DNA from: Acetobacter farinalis
Lineage (GTDB): Bacteria > Pseudomonadota > Alphaproteobacteria > Acetobacterales > Acetobacteraceae
Direction: 5' to 3'
Assembly: GCF_026240015.1 (NCBI RefSeq)
Contig: NZ_JAPIUX010000003.1
Coordinates: 1 to 64,000, forward strand
DNA length: 64,000 bases
Both the position numbers and the translations under genes were made by a program. Below are positions 1 through 8,074 of the stretch, in pieces (the first letter of the stretch is position 1; each line of letters begins with the position of its first letter). The notes beneath the pieces were generated by a model. That model saw only the letters and a program-made list of their open reading frames with translations. It did no database searches and was not told the DNA's origin.

Positions 1-33
1 TATCCCTCTCTTCTTATTCTCTTGTCAAAGACC
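1..33 (-). other. Leader of an rRNA operon leaving the window on the left
   Basis: Read on the minus strand, this stretch contains TTTGACAAGAGAATAAG followed by AAGAGAGGGATA. This closely resembles the antitermination/processing leader found shortly before 16S rRNA genes in alphaproteobacteria. Two tandem promoters on the same strand lie just upstream (54-82 and 113-141). The 16S gene itself would begin left of base 1 and cannot be seen. The leader resemblance is from memory of the family; the promoter geometry is read directly. Confidence 0.65.
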
Positions 34-53
34 ACCCCCCAACCGGGCCAAGT

Positions 54-82
54 AACTTAGCAGAGCCTCTCAGCTCCGTCAA
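54..82 (-). promoter_or_regulatory. Putative rRNA operon promoter, downstream copy
   Basis: On the minus strand a TTGACG -35 box (77-82) is followed by a 17-base spacer and a TAAGTT -10-like box (54-59). It repeats the -35 sequence and spacing of the box pair at 113-141 and points at the rRNA-type leader at the window edge. The -10 matches the consensus poorly. Confidence 0.5.
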
Positions 83-112
83 CCGTTAAACACCACCGCG
101 TCGGTGAAGCGG

Positions 113-141
113 TTTCTAAGCGATCAAACACACCCCGTCAA
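113..141 (-). promoter_or_regulatory. Putative rRNA operon promoter, upstream copy
   Basis: On the minus strand a TTGACG -35 box (136-141), a 17-base spacer and a TAGAAA -10 box (113-118, four of six consensus bases) form a sigma-70 type promoter. Tandem promoters with the same -35 and spacing are typical of rRNA operons, which fits the leader at 1-33. An AT-rich stretch of short A runs lies just upstream (about 150-215), as expected for an UP-like element. Confidence 0.55.
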
Positions 142-679
142 CACCCCTCATCATAAAAACTTCAAAAAAATGCACCCCACACCCATGCCCTAAACAAAAA
201 TCCTAGTTTCCCGCCAGTTTTTCCCCACACGCTCCGCTTGGACACCGTTTGAATTGCGCCTCACAATCAGCCTGCACGGGTTTTACGACGGAATTCGACC
301 TGATGAATGAAGCGATTTCCCCCTCGGACAGCCATCCTGTGCGCATACTTTGTCTACTCCCCCCTCCCCGCCACGCCCCCGCGAGAGCCTATGCATCTTT
401 ATTATATGGGAGACGGGGGTGCTGGCCTGATGTTACCTCCCCTCCCCGAAGGGGGAGAAGCCGGGAGATGAGTGCCTCTTCCCCTTGCGCTCCTGCTCAC
501 GAAAAACCGGGGCTTTAAGGCCCTGCCCCCTCGTGACTGACCTTGACTATATGGAGCGTGCCACGATTTGTGCATGTGTGCCGGTTATAGTGCCGCACTA
601 TGGACAGGTTGATGAGGCACAGAATGACGCGAGCGACCAAGCCGGATCATGCCTCAACACAAGAGGTGTTATTTTACTG
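142..679. other. Intergenic region between rRNA promoters and the lipid locus
   Basis: No convincing gene was found. Bases 142-240 are AT-rich and probably belong to the upstream element of the minus-strand rRNA promoters. Bases 442-457 can form a GC hairpin (six-base arms, four-base loop) without a T tract. Bases 587-601 form a perfect dyad, listed separately. An open frame in phase with the next gene extends upstream from 680 to 485, but its translation looks like random coding and it lacks a ribosome site. Confidence 0.6.
587..601. promoter_or_regulatory. Perfect 15-base dyad upstream of the sphingolipid locus
   Basis: ATAGTGC (587-593), a single C, then GCACTAT (595-601) form a perfect inverted repeat 79 bases before the first start codon of the lipid locus. 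This is the size and symmetry of a dimeric repressor operator. No regulator gene is adjacent, so the binding protein is unknown. Confidence 0.4.
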
Positions 680-1810
680 ATGCGCGTTCTTTTTCCTTAC
701 ATCGCACAGCCGCACCAAACCTTGCATTCCCTGCCGATTGCAATGGAAATTGCCAGCCGACACCCGGAGACGGAAGTCCATGTTGCCTGCGCCACACAGG
801 CTCATCTGGAGTATGCGCAATCCCTCGCGGCGTATTACCCGGAATCGAAAGCAAGCTTCGAGCTTCTGCACCTGCCAAACGTGATTCGTGAACGTGTGGA
901 ACGGCATGGGCACACCGTTTTTTCCCGCCTTGCGAGCCTTTTTTTCAACAAGAAATATTTCTCTACGTTTCAGGCCATTGTCGTGCCCGAACGGACATCA
1001 CTCTATTTAAGGACGCTTGGTGTCCGCCAGCCACGCCTGATCTGGACCCGCCATGGCGCGGGTGACCGTGCCATCGGGTTTGCGCGGGATGTCAAAAATT
1101 TTGACTATGTTCTTATGGCCGGGAAAAAGGTCGAGCAGCGCCTTCTTGCGCAGGGCGCCATTCGCCCGGGCCATTACCATACGGGTGTGTATGCCAAGTT
1201 CGACATGGTTCGCAGGATGCGGAACACCGGTGAACGCCTGTTCAACAACAACCGCCCGACCATTCTTTATAACCCGCACTTTAATGCGCGCCTCTCCTCC
1301 TGGCCGCAGATGGGGCTGAATATCCTCAGCCATTTTGCCAACCAGGACCGCTACAACCTGATTTTCGCGCCGCATTACCGTCTGTTTGACAACAGACGCG
1401 CGGAAGCGACGCAGCTCCAGCGGGCTTTTGGCGGCCACCCGCACATGATTATTGATACAGGCAGCGCCCGTAGCATCGACATGACCTACACCTCAGCCGC
1501 GGACCTGTATCTTGGCGACGCCAGTTCCCAGATTGCCGAGTTCCTGATTCATCCGCGCCCCTGCCTGTTCCTGAATGCGCACAAGGTCGCCTGGCAGGGG
1601 GATGAGAATTACCGCTTCTGGACCCTGGGGCCTGTGCTGGAACGCCTGGAAACCCTTGCTGAAGACGTCGATGCCGCATTTTCTTCACATGATGCTTTCG
1701 TAAATCTACAAAAAGATTATATACGCGACACGTTCGATCTCACGGGGGACGAACCAACCGCGCCGGTAGGGGCCGACGCTATTGTTGATTTTCTTCGAAT
1801 GGCCAGCTGA
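680..1810 (+). CDS. TagB/TagF-like glycerophosphotransferase or GT-B glycosyltransferase
   Basis: This 376-residue protein looks like a GT-B fold transferase of the CDP-glycerol glycerophosphotransferase type. A central TRHGAGDRAIGF segment is followed by FDYVLMAG, NPHFN and a C-terminal AADLYLGDASSQIAEFL segment, the position of the DYSS-like donor-site motif of TagB/TagF enzymes. I chose the ATG at 680 because the translation from there (MRVLFPYIAQ) starts a normal N-terminal beta strand; AGAGG at 662-666 is a rather distant ribosome site. Its stop overlaps the next start (TGATG at 1808-1812), so it is coupled to the acyl-AMP ligase. A role in adding a polar head group to a sphingolipid is inferred from context only. 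Confidence 0.6.
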   Translation: MRVLFPYIAQPHQTLHSLPIAMEIASRHPETEVHVACATQAHLEYAQSLAAYYPESKASFELLHLPNVIRERVERHGHTVFSRLASLFFNKKYFSTFQAIVVPERTSLYLRTLGVRQPRLIWTRHGAGDRAIGFARDVKNFDYVLMAGKKVEQRLLAQGAIRPGHYHTGVYAKFDMVRRMRNTGERLFNNNRPTILYNPHFNARLSSWPQMGLNILSHFANQDRYNLIFAPHYRLFDNRRAEATQLQRAFGGHPHMIIDTGSARSIDMTYTSAADLYLGDASSQIAEFLIHPRPCLFLNAHKVAWQGDENYRFWTLGPVLERLETLAEDVDAAFSSHDAFVNLQKDYIRDTFDLTGDEPTAPVGADAIVDFLRMAS

Positions 1811-3585
1811 TGAACGTTTTGAATCCTGCTTCTTCACTTTCTGACGAAGAGACCCTGCAACCCGTTCCAGCTGCTTCCGGCCAGCCGCGCCGCTATGGCG
1901 ATTTTGCGACATTCCCCGCAGCGCTGGATTATGCCGCACAGGGCGGAGCAGGTTTTAATATCTATTCCGGCAAAGGGGTTCTGCTTGAAGCCCTGCCGTA
2001 TCGCGTCCTGCGCGAGCAGGCGATTGAAACCGGCCTGCGCATGCTGGGCATGGGACTTCAGCCGGGTGATCGCGTGGCGATTGTCGCGGAAAGCGATGGC
2101 GATTTTGCCCGCATTTTCTTCGGCTGCCAGTATGCCGGGCTGGTTGCGGCCCCCCTCCCCCTTCCCGTTGCCTTTGCCGGGAAAGAAACCTACCTGACCA
2201 CTCTGCGCGGCATGATTACCAGCGCAGGGGCCAGTGCCGTGGTTATCCCGCAGATCATTGAAGGCTGGACCGATGATATTGTCAGCGGCCTTGGCCTGAC
2301 CTTTGCCGGTTCCCCCGCTGAACTGATGGCACGCCCCGTGCCGGATATGGCTCTGCCGGAAATCCGCCCGGAAGACCTGTCTTATCTTCAGTTTTCTTCG
2401 GGCAGCACCCGCTCCCCGATGGGTGTGTGCGTCAGCCAGCGCTCCGGCATGGCCAACGTGGCCGCCATTGCCCATGATGGGTTGTGTGTGCACGAAACCG
2501 GCGACCGCTGCGTTTCCTGGCTGCCGCTTTATCATGACATGGGGCTGGTCGGCTTCTTTCTGACCCCCATGACATGCCAGCTGACGGTTGACCTGCTCCC
2601 GACACGCGAATTCGCCCGCCGTCCGCATGTCTGGCTGGATCTGATCAGCCGTAACCGAGGCACCATCGCCTACAGCCCTTCCTTTGGCTATGAGCTGTGC
2701 GCGCGCCGCCCTGCCTCTGCCGGGCTGGATCTCTCTTGCTGGCGTGTGGCCGGCATTGGGGGCGACATGATCCGCCCGCATATCCTCAAAGAGTTCTCTG
2801 AACGGTTTGAACCTGCCGGCTTCAACCCCAAAGCCTTCGTCGCCAGCTATGGCATGGCGGAAGCAACGCTGGCCATCAGCTTTGTTCCCCTGAACAGCGG
2901 CATTGAAACTGATACGATTGATCTGCCCGCTCTGGAACGCGACGGCGTTGCCCGCGCCGCGACAGACCCGGCCACGCCGACCAGAACATTCGTGATCTGC
3001 GGCAAGGTGCTGCCCGGCCATGACATGGAAGTTCGGAGCCCGGACGGAACCGTGCTGGCTGACCGGCAGATTGGCACCATTTTTGTGCGTGGCCCGAGCC
3101 TGATGGATGGCTACTTCCTCAAGCCTGCGGATACGGAGGAAGTGCTCGACCACAACAAATGGCTGAATACGGGTGACCTCGGCTACATGCTGAATGGTCA
3201 GATTGTGGTCACCGGTCGCGCCAAAGACCTGATTATCATCAACGGTCGCAACATCTGGCCGCAGGATCTGGAATGGTCCGCCGAGAGCCACATTCCCTCC
3301 CTGCGCAGCCGCGATGTGGCCGTGTTCTCGCTCGATCAGGGAGATCATGAAGAAATCGTCGCTCTGATCCAGTGCCGTGCGACAGCGCCGGACGCACGGG
3401 AAGCCCTGCGCGCAGAGGCAGCCAGCCTGTTCCGCCGCCTGCATGGTGTGGATGTTTCCGTCGTGCTGGTGGCCCCGCATGCCTTGCCGCAAACCTCTTC
3501 CGGCAAGCTGACACGCGCCAAAGCCCGCAAGATGTTCCAGTCCGGCATGTTTGAACCGCAGTCCGAAGCAGCCTCTGCCTGTTGA
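1810..3585 (+). CDS. Fatty acyl-AMP ligase / acyl-ACP synthetase for sphingolipid synthesis
   Basis: This 591-residue adenylate-forming enzyme has the P-loop-like SSGSTRSPMGV at residues 196-206, SWLPLYHDMGLVG, SYGMAEA, the NTGDLGY motif and RAKDLIIINGRNIWPQDLE near the C-terminus. These are features of fatty acyl-AMP ligases, which load an acyl carrier protein instead of CoA. The next gene is a stand-alone acyl carrier protein and the one after is serine palmitoyltransferase. The same trio is needed for ceramide synthesis in Caulobacter, so the expected reaction is fatty acid + ATP + holo-ACP to acyl-ACP. The start codon overlaps the upstream stop by one base. Confidence 0.85.
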   Translation: MNVLNPASSLSDEETLQPVPAASGQPRRYGDFATFPAALDYAAQGGAGFNIYSGKGVLLEALPYRVLREQAIETGLRMLGMGLQPGDRVAIVAESDGDFARIFFGCQYAGLVAAPLPLPVAFAGKETYLTTLRGMITSAGASAVVIPQIIEGWTDDIVSGLGLTFAGSPAELMARPVPDMALPEIRPEDLSYLQFSSGSTRSPMGVCVSQRSGMANVAAIAHDGLCVHETGDRCVSWLPLYHDMGLVGFFLTPMTCQLTVDLLPTREFARRPHVWLDLISRNRGTIAYSPSFGYELCARRPASAGLDLSCWRVAGIGGDMIRPHILKEFSERFEPAGFNPKAFVASYGMAEATLAISFVPLNSGIETDTIDLPALERDGVARAATDPATPTRTFVICGKVLPGHDMEVRSPDGTVLADRQIGTIFVRGPSLMDGYFLKPADTEEVLDHNKWLNTGDLGYMLNGQIVVTGRAKDLIIINGRNIWPQDLEWSAESHIPSLRSRDVAVFSLDQGDHEEIVALIQCRATAPDAREALRAEAASLFRRLHGVDVSVVLVAPHALPQTSSGKLTRAKARKMFQSGMFEPQSEAASAC

Positions 3586-3607
3586 GGCGGGAAAAAAGGA
3601 GTCCAAA

Positions 3608-3859
3608 ATGAGCGAAACTGTTGAAAGCGTTTCTGCGCTGATCATCCAGAAGCTTCTCGCCAACCCGAAAGTGCCGCGTGATATCGACGGCAACTGCAAG
3701 ATTATGGACGATCTGGCTTTTGACTCTCTGGCTGTCATGAATTTTGTCATGGAAGTGGAAGACTGCATGGATGTCTCCGTTCCGCTCGACAAGCTGGCCG
3801 ATATCCGGACTATCAATGATCTCGCAACCTGCGTTGTCGATCTAAAAAACAAAGGCTGA
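3608..3859 (+). CDS. Dedicated acyl carrier protein
   Basis: This 83-residue protein is a free-standing acyl carrier protein. The phosphopantetheine serine is Ser40 in DDLAFDSLAV, an unusual variant of the usual DSL site context. The start at 3608 is fixed by an AAGGAG site seven bases upstream. It lies 22 bases after the acyl-AMP ligase and six bases before serine palmitoyltransferase. It therefore probably carries the acyl chain from the ligase to the palmitoyltransferase or to a ceramide synthase, and is not the general fatty acid synthesis ACP. Confidence 0.88.
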   Translation: MSETVESVSALIIQKLLANPKVPRDIDGNCKIMDDLAFDSLAVMNFVMEVEDCMDVSVPLDKLADIRTINDLATCVVDLKNKG

Positions 3860-3865
3860 CCACGC

Positions 3866-5074
3866 ATGACGTCCCTGTTTTCCAAGTTTGACGGTATTGC
3901 AAGTTCACTCGGTGCCCTGATGGAAGCCGGTGGACGCAATCCGTTCTCTGTTGTGATCGAAAAGCCCCTCTCTTCCACGGTGGGTCTGATTGAAGGCCGC
4001 GAGACGCTGCTTTTCGGCACAAACAACTATCTGGGCCTCAGCCAGTCCCCCCGCGCCATCAAGGCGGCGCAGGACGCTGTTGCCGCCTGCGGCGTGGGCA
4101 CCACCGGCTCCCGCATTGCCAACGGCACGCAATCCCTCCACCGGCAGCTTGAAAGCCGGATTGCCAACTATTTTGGTCGGCGCGACGCAATGGTGTTCTC
4201 CACCGGGTATCAGGCCAATCTGGGCATGATTTCCACCCTGGCGGGGAAAGACGACTACCTGATTCTGGATGCCGACAGCCACGCCAGCATTTATGACGGT
4301 AGCCGCCTGAGCCCTGCACAGGTCATTCGCTTCCGGCATAATGATGCGGATGATCTGCACAAGCGCCTGAAACGTCTGGACGGCACGCCCGGAGCCAAGC
4401 TGATTGTTGTGGAAGGAATTTATTCCATGACCGGCAATGTGGCTCCCATTGCCGAGATGGCTGCGGTCAAACGCGAAACCGGTGCCTATCTGCTGGTTGA
4501 CGAAGCCCATTCCTTCGGCGTGATGGGGGAAAAGGGCCTCGGTGTTGCTGAAGCCGCGGGTGTGGAAGCCGATGTCGATTTTGTTGTCGGCACGTTCTCC
4601 AAAAGCCTTGGTACGGTTGGTGGGTACTGTGTGTCCGACCATCCGGAGCTGGAATTTGTGCGGCTGAACTGCCGCCCTTACATGTTCACCGCCTCCCTGC
4701 CGCCGGAAGTGATTGCCGCAACCATGGCAGCGCTGGAAGACATGGCCGAGCACCCTGAACTGCGCACGCAGCTTATGGACAACGCCGCGCGCCTGCATGC
4801 CGGATTCCACCGTATCGGGCTGAACGCCAGCAAACAGGTAAGCCCGGTGATTGCCGTGACACTCGAAGAAATCGGGCAGGCCATTACAATGTGGAACCGC
4901 CTCCTGGATCTGGGCGTTTACGTCAACCTCAGCCTGCCGCCCGCAACGCCGGACTCTCGCCCGCTGCTGCGCTGCTCTGTGATGGCAACACACACCGCAG
5001 CCCAGATCGACAAGGCTATCGAGATCTTCCAGCAGGCGGCCCGTGACGCCAACGCTCTGCCGAGCGCTGCTTAA
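3866..5074 (+). CDS. spt: Serine palmitoyltransferase
   Basis: This 402-residue PLP enzyme of the alpha-oxoamine synthase family condenses L-serine with an acyl thioester to give 3-ketosphinganine. The PLP-stacking histidine is at about 139 (DADSHASIYDG), Asp212 and His215 lie in VDEAHSFGVMG, and the Schiff-base lysine is about 246 in GTFSKSLGTVGG. The family also includes KBL (glycine C-acetyltransferase) and BioF. The preceding acyl-AMP ligase and ACP, and the ANGTQSLHRQLE segment, favour serine palmitoyltransferase. It is a soluble, single-chain bacterial type. Its stop codon overlaps the stop of the convergent next gene (TTAA at 5071-5074). Confidence 0.88.
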   Translation: MTSLFSKFDGIASSLGALMEAGGRNPFSVVIEKPLSSTVGLIEGRETLLFGTNNYLGLSQSPRAIKAAQDAVAACGVGTTGSRIANGTQSLHRQLESRIANYFGRRDAMVFSTGYQANLGMISTLAGKDDYLILDADSHASIYDGSRLSPAQVIRFRHNDADDLHKRLKRLDGTPGAKLIVVEGIYSMTGNVAPIAEMAAVKRETGAYLLVDEAHSFGVMGEKGLGVAEAAGVEADVDFVVGTFSKSLGTVGGYCVSDHPELEFVRLNCRPYMFTASLPPEVIAATMAALEDMAEHPELRTQLMDNAARLHAGFHRIGLNASKQVSPVIAVTLEEIGQAITMWNRLLDLGVYVNLSLPPATPDSRPLLRCSVMATHTAAQIDKAIEIFQQAARDANALPSAA

Positions 5075-6057
5075 GAGCGCCTGAAAGCCCCTTTGCGCCA
5101 TAGCCACCAGACCAGCGGTGGCGCGGCCAGCAGAGGGTGCTTTTCTGCAAACGGTGTCAGAGGGACTTTTATCCCGCTATGGCGTTCGATTTTCCACGCG
5201 GCATAGCGGGCTCCCCCGGTAAATGTATAGGCTGCCTTTATCAGGCGCAGGATATTCAGCGGACGCCCTGACTGCCGCCGGACCTGCCATGCCTGCTCTG
5301 CCCGGGTTTTCTCCGCAGGGGTGATCAACGGGCGCACTTCGCCCCCCTCCGCCACGTAGGGCACGTCTGCCAGTTGCCAGCACGGCAGAAGCAAAGACTG
5401 ATACCGTTCCTGATAGCTGGCGACGATCCCCGCACCCCGGCCCGCTTTTTCAACACGCAGTTCCGCCTGATAGGTCTGGCGGTAGAGCGCGTTCCAGAAC
5501 GCATCGCACTCGCCTTTTTCGGGGCCAAGAAAGGCCGCCCAGCGGGCCGCCGTCAGGGTGGCACGCATGACGCACCGCCGCAGGGCATGCGCCGCCGCCG
5601 CATCACGCTGCCAGACCAGCCGGACGGGTTGAGAAAAACGCGCCCAGACTGTGGTGTTCAGCGCGCTGAAGCGGGTCAGCCTGCGAAACTGGGCCAATGT
5701 CAGGATGGCAATCTTGGCCCGTAAGAGGCGGCCCCCGATGCTCAGTTCACGATATTCAACATTGGGGGGCAGAAGCGTATTGGCCAGACAGGCCAGCCTC
5801 CCCCGGGGCCAGTCGGACTGGTTGTGAACAATGACGTAAAAATCCAGCAGGGTATCCGCGTGAATGCCGCTGCGCAGACCAGACCCGTAAAACAGCACCC
5901 CAAGCGGGGTGGCCTCGCCAAGCATCTGCTCGACAAAATCCACCACATGCCGGCTGACCGGCGTTGCCAGTTCCTGCCCGATCTGTTCATCCAGACACTG
6001 AAGAGCGCGGCCCTTCATGCCAGAAGATGTATCCTTCAGGGGTGGCTGTTCTATCAT
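5071..6057 (-). CDS. Tam41-like phosphatidate/ceramide-phosphate cytidylyltransferase
   Basis: From the ATG at 6057 the protein has 328 residues. YGSG at residues 57-60, LLDF at about 70-73 and the later EYRELSIGGRLLRAKI and SALNTTVWARFSQPVRLVW segments follow the layout of Tam41, the nucleotidyltransferase-fold CDP-diacylglycerol synthase. In Tam41 the matching parts are YGSG...LDF, N..Y and LYIAGRLQKPV. A longer frame runs to 6147, but the ATG at 6057 follows the lipid kinase stop after a single base, so the two are one operon. A CTP-dependent activation of a phosphorylated lipid is the natural reading; whether the lipid is phosphatidate or ceramide phosphate is open. Confidence 0.6.
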   Translation of the reverse strand: MIEQPPLKDTSSGMKGRALQCLDEQIGQELATPVSRHVVDFVEQMLGEATPLGVLFYGSGLRSGIHADTLLDFYVIVHNQSDWPRGRLACLANTLLPPNVEYRELSIGGRLLRAKIAILTLAQFRRLTRFSALNTTVWARFSQPVRLVWQRDAAAAHALRRCVMRATLTAARWAAFLGPEKGECDAFWNALYRQTYQAELRVEKAGRGAGIVASYQERYQSLLLPCWQLADVPYVAEGGEVRPLITPAEKTRAEQAWQVRRQSGRPLNILRLIKAAYTFTGGARYAAWKIERHSGIKVPLTPFAEKHPLLAAPPLVWWLWRKGAFRRS

Positions 6058-6058
6058 G

Positions 6059-7090
6059 TCATGCCTGCAGGAAAGAGATAACGGGCCCGGCAGAGAGTTC
6101 CAGACTGTGTTCAGGTCCGGTTTCCAGAATCTCACCGTCCAGCACAAAAGATTGTTTTGTTTTCAGCAGGATGCGCCGCACAGACGCACTTGTGTAAGCA
6201 GGATTGTCCCGCAGCCATGCAGGAGTGCGCCCGCGCAGCAGGTTCCAGAGAGCACGCAGCAGTTTTGGCGGGTGTGCCGCCACATCCAGATAGCTGATCC
6301 CTTCATCCTTCTGTGCGCTCTCGCGCCAGAACGGCCAGACGCCATATGGCAGGCGGTGCAACGCCGTGCACAGAAAGAGAAAACGGCTCCGCTCCACTGG
6401 CGCGGCCTCATCCAGCGCCAGCGCCACAGGAGTGCCTTCCACCCATTTCTGCCGCAGGCGCGGGGTGATGATCTGGCGCAATGTTTCCGCCAGCGTGATC
6501 AGCACAGCCGTATCATGCGCGTAATTTTTCAGGATGGCTGGCTGATGGGCAATTTCAATGCCCCGGGTAAACGCCCCCAACCCGCCAAAAAAACCAAGGA
6601 CAGGAGCCCGATTCAAGCCCGGCCAGGACACAACCAGCGGCTGCCGTTTTTTGACGCCTGACTGCAAATCCCCCGACCGGCACCGGTTCTGAAGGCAGTG
6701 CAGGGCCTCTGCCCCGCGCAGGCCGAAGCCGACATCGGCAGCAATCAGATTAGTATTGCCTGACGGCAGAACCGCAATCACGGGCAGTTTGTCTTTGGGG
6801 TAAGAGGAGGCATACACGGCGCTCAGCACATTCCCGACCGTGCCATCCCCCCCATCCACCACCAGGCACTCAACCTGCTGCCGGGCCAGACTCTCCACCG
6901 CCTCATACAGTTCCTCCTGCGAGGTGGGCGAAAAAAACATCGGCCCCAGCATGCTCCGTGCGCACTCCAGGTAACGACGATCCGCTTCGATATTGCGCCG
7001 ACTGCGGGAATTGTGGATCAAGGCAAAACGATCGGACACTCGGAAACTCTTGTTTTTGCAGATACGGCGCCAGCGCTTTTGCCCCGGCAT
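6059..7090 (-). CDS. Diacylglycerol/ceramide-kinase family lipid kinase
   Basis: This 343-residue protein has the lipid kinase N-domain: RFALIHNSRSRRN, the nucleotide-binding VVDGGDGTVGNVLSA (GGDGT at 80-84) and VLPSGNTNLIA (109-114). The C-terminal beta sandwich ends in SFVLDGEILE. A GTG at 7039, preceded by an AAGAG site, would give a 326-residue protein beginning just before RFALIHN and may be the true start. It is divergent from the metallophosphoesterase and directly upstream of the Tam41-like gene. Caulobacter has a ceramide kinase of this superfamily (CpgB) beside its spt gene, so ceramide is a reasonable substrate, by inference. Confidence 0.75.
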   Translation of the reverse strand: MPGQKRWRRICKNKSFRVSDRFALIHNSRSRRNIEADRRYLECARSMLGPMFFSPTSQEELYEAVESLARQQVECLVVDGGDGTVGNVLSAVYASSYPKDKLPVIAVLPSGNTNLIAADVGFGLRGAEALHCLQNRCRSGDLQSGVKKRQPLVVSWPGLNRAPVLGFFGGLGAFTRGIEIAHQPAILKNYAHDTAVLITLAETLRQIITPRLRQKWVEGTPVALALDEAAPVERSRFLFLCTALHRLPYGVWPFWRESAQKDEGISYLDVAAHPPKLLRALWNLLRGRTPAWLRDNPAYTSASVRRILLKTKQSFVLDGEILETGPEHSLELSAGPVISFLQA

Positions 7091-7167
7091 ATGGCGGTGG
7101 TATAATTAGACTCACAGCACTTGTCACATATTGTCCTTGCAGGCCCCTGTGCCGGAGATCTTCCTTC

Positions 7168-8067
7168 TTGTCTTTTTTTCAAATCGCACATCTCTCCGAC
7201 CCCCACCTGCCGCTGGCAGAACTGCCCGCTCCGGACGAAATTCGCTTCAAGCGCCTCCTCAGCCTGCTGTCCTGGACACTGAAACGCCGCCATCTGCATA
7301 AGGCCGCGCCTCTGGCACGCGTGATGGACGATATCAGGCAGGCTCACCCCGAACTGATTGCCCTGACGGGAGATCTGACCAACCTTGGCCTGCGTTCCGA
7401 GTTCCGGCGCGCCCGGCAGTGGCTGGAAGAGCAGAGTCTGCCCCCGACCCTGCTGGTGCCGGGGAACCATGATGCGCTGATCCGGGAGAATGCCTCGGGC
7501 AAGGCGGCCCTCTGGGCTGAGTGGCTGAAAACGGGCACAACCTTTCCCTCTTTGTTGGTCAAAGACCATATTGCCCTGATTGGCGTGAACTCAGCCGTGC
7601 CAACCGCCCCGTTTTTTGCTTCTGGCAGGATCGGGGCTGCGCAAGCGGAGCGCCTGCGCGCCCTTCTTGCCAGAACGGGGCGGGCCGGACTGTGCAGGGT
7701 TGTGCTGATCCACCATCCACCTGTGGAAAATCTGGTCAGCCGCCGCAAGGGACTGGAGGATTTCCGGCTGTTCCAGACCATCCTGCGCGAAGCCGGAGCC
7801 GAGCTGGTGCTGCATGGCCACTCGCACCGCGCAACGCATACCTGCATCCCCGATACGGATATTCCGGTTGTCGGCACGACCTCCGCCTCTCATAGTGCGG
7901 GCAACCCGGCTACCGCAGCGGGGTGGAATGCCATTGCAGTCCATCCGCAGGCCGGACACTGGTCAATCACCGTTCTGCGGCGGGAACTTGGAGCCGATGG
8001 CATGATGCGGGATGGTTTGATACGAAATTTCACACCTCATCGCCTTTCCCGTTCAATCCCGCTATGA
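7168..8067 (+). CDS. Metallophosphoesterase
   Basis: The 299-residue calcineurin-like phosphoesterase shows all five metal motifs in order: SDPHL (Asp11, His13), GDLTN, GNHD, HHPP and HGHSH. The start is the TTG at 7168, with GGAG at 7154-7157 upstream; no ATG lies close to the conserved start of the domain and the upstream in-frame extension is Cys-rich noise. It begins the run that continues through lptF, lptG and the hydroxylase, and it is divergent from the lipid kinase. The substrate is unknown; a phosphorylated lipid or sugar intermediate would fit the neighbourhood. Confidence 0.8.
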   Translation: MSFFQIAHLSDPHLPLAELPAPDEIRFKRLLSLLSWTLKRRHLHKAAPLARVMDDIRQAHPELIALTGDLTNLGLRSEFRRARQWLEEQSLPPTLLVPGNHDALIRENASGKAALWAEWLKTGTTFPSLLVKDHIALIGVNSAVPTAPFFASGRIGAAQAERLRALLARTGRAGLCRVVLIHHPPVENLVSRRKGLEDFRLFQTILREAGAELVLHGHSHRATHTCIPDTDIPVVGTTSASHSAGNPATAAGWNAIAVHPQAGHWSITVLRRELGADGMMRDGLIRNFTPHRLSRSIPL

Positions 8068-8074
8068 CAGCCCC

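Noticed and set aside
485..679. Upstream extension of the first transferase gene to an ATG at 485
   Set aside because: The extra 65 residues are Cys- and Pro-rich without family resemblance; the ATG at 680 begins a normal domain.
1834..4026. A 730-codon open frame on the minus strand across the acyl-AMP ligase, ACP and serine palmitoyltransferase
   Set aside because: It is antisense to three genes with clear motifs; the translation is rich in His, Gln and Ala without recognisable domains, as expected from a high-GC shadow frame.
3866..5074. BioF or glycine C-acetyltransferase instead of serine palmitoyltransferase
   Set aside because: The family cannot be fully split by eye, but the dedicated ACP and acyl-AMP ligase just upstream and no biotin or threonine genes nearby favour serine palmitoyltransferase.
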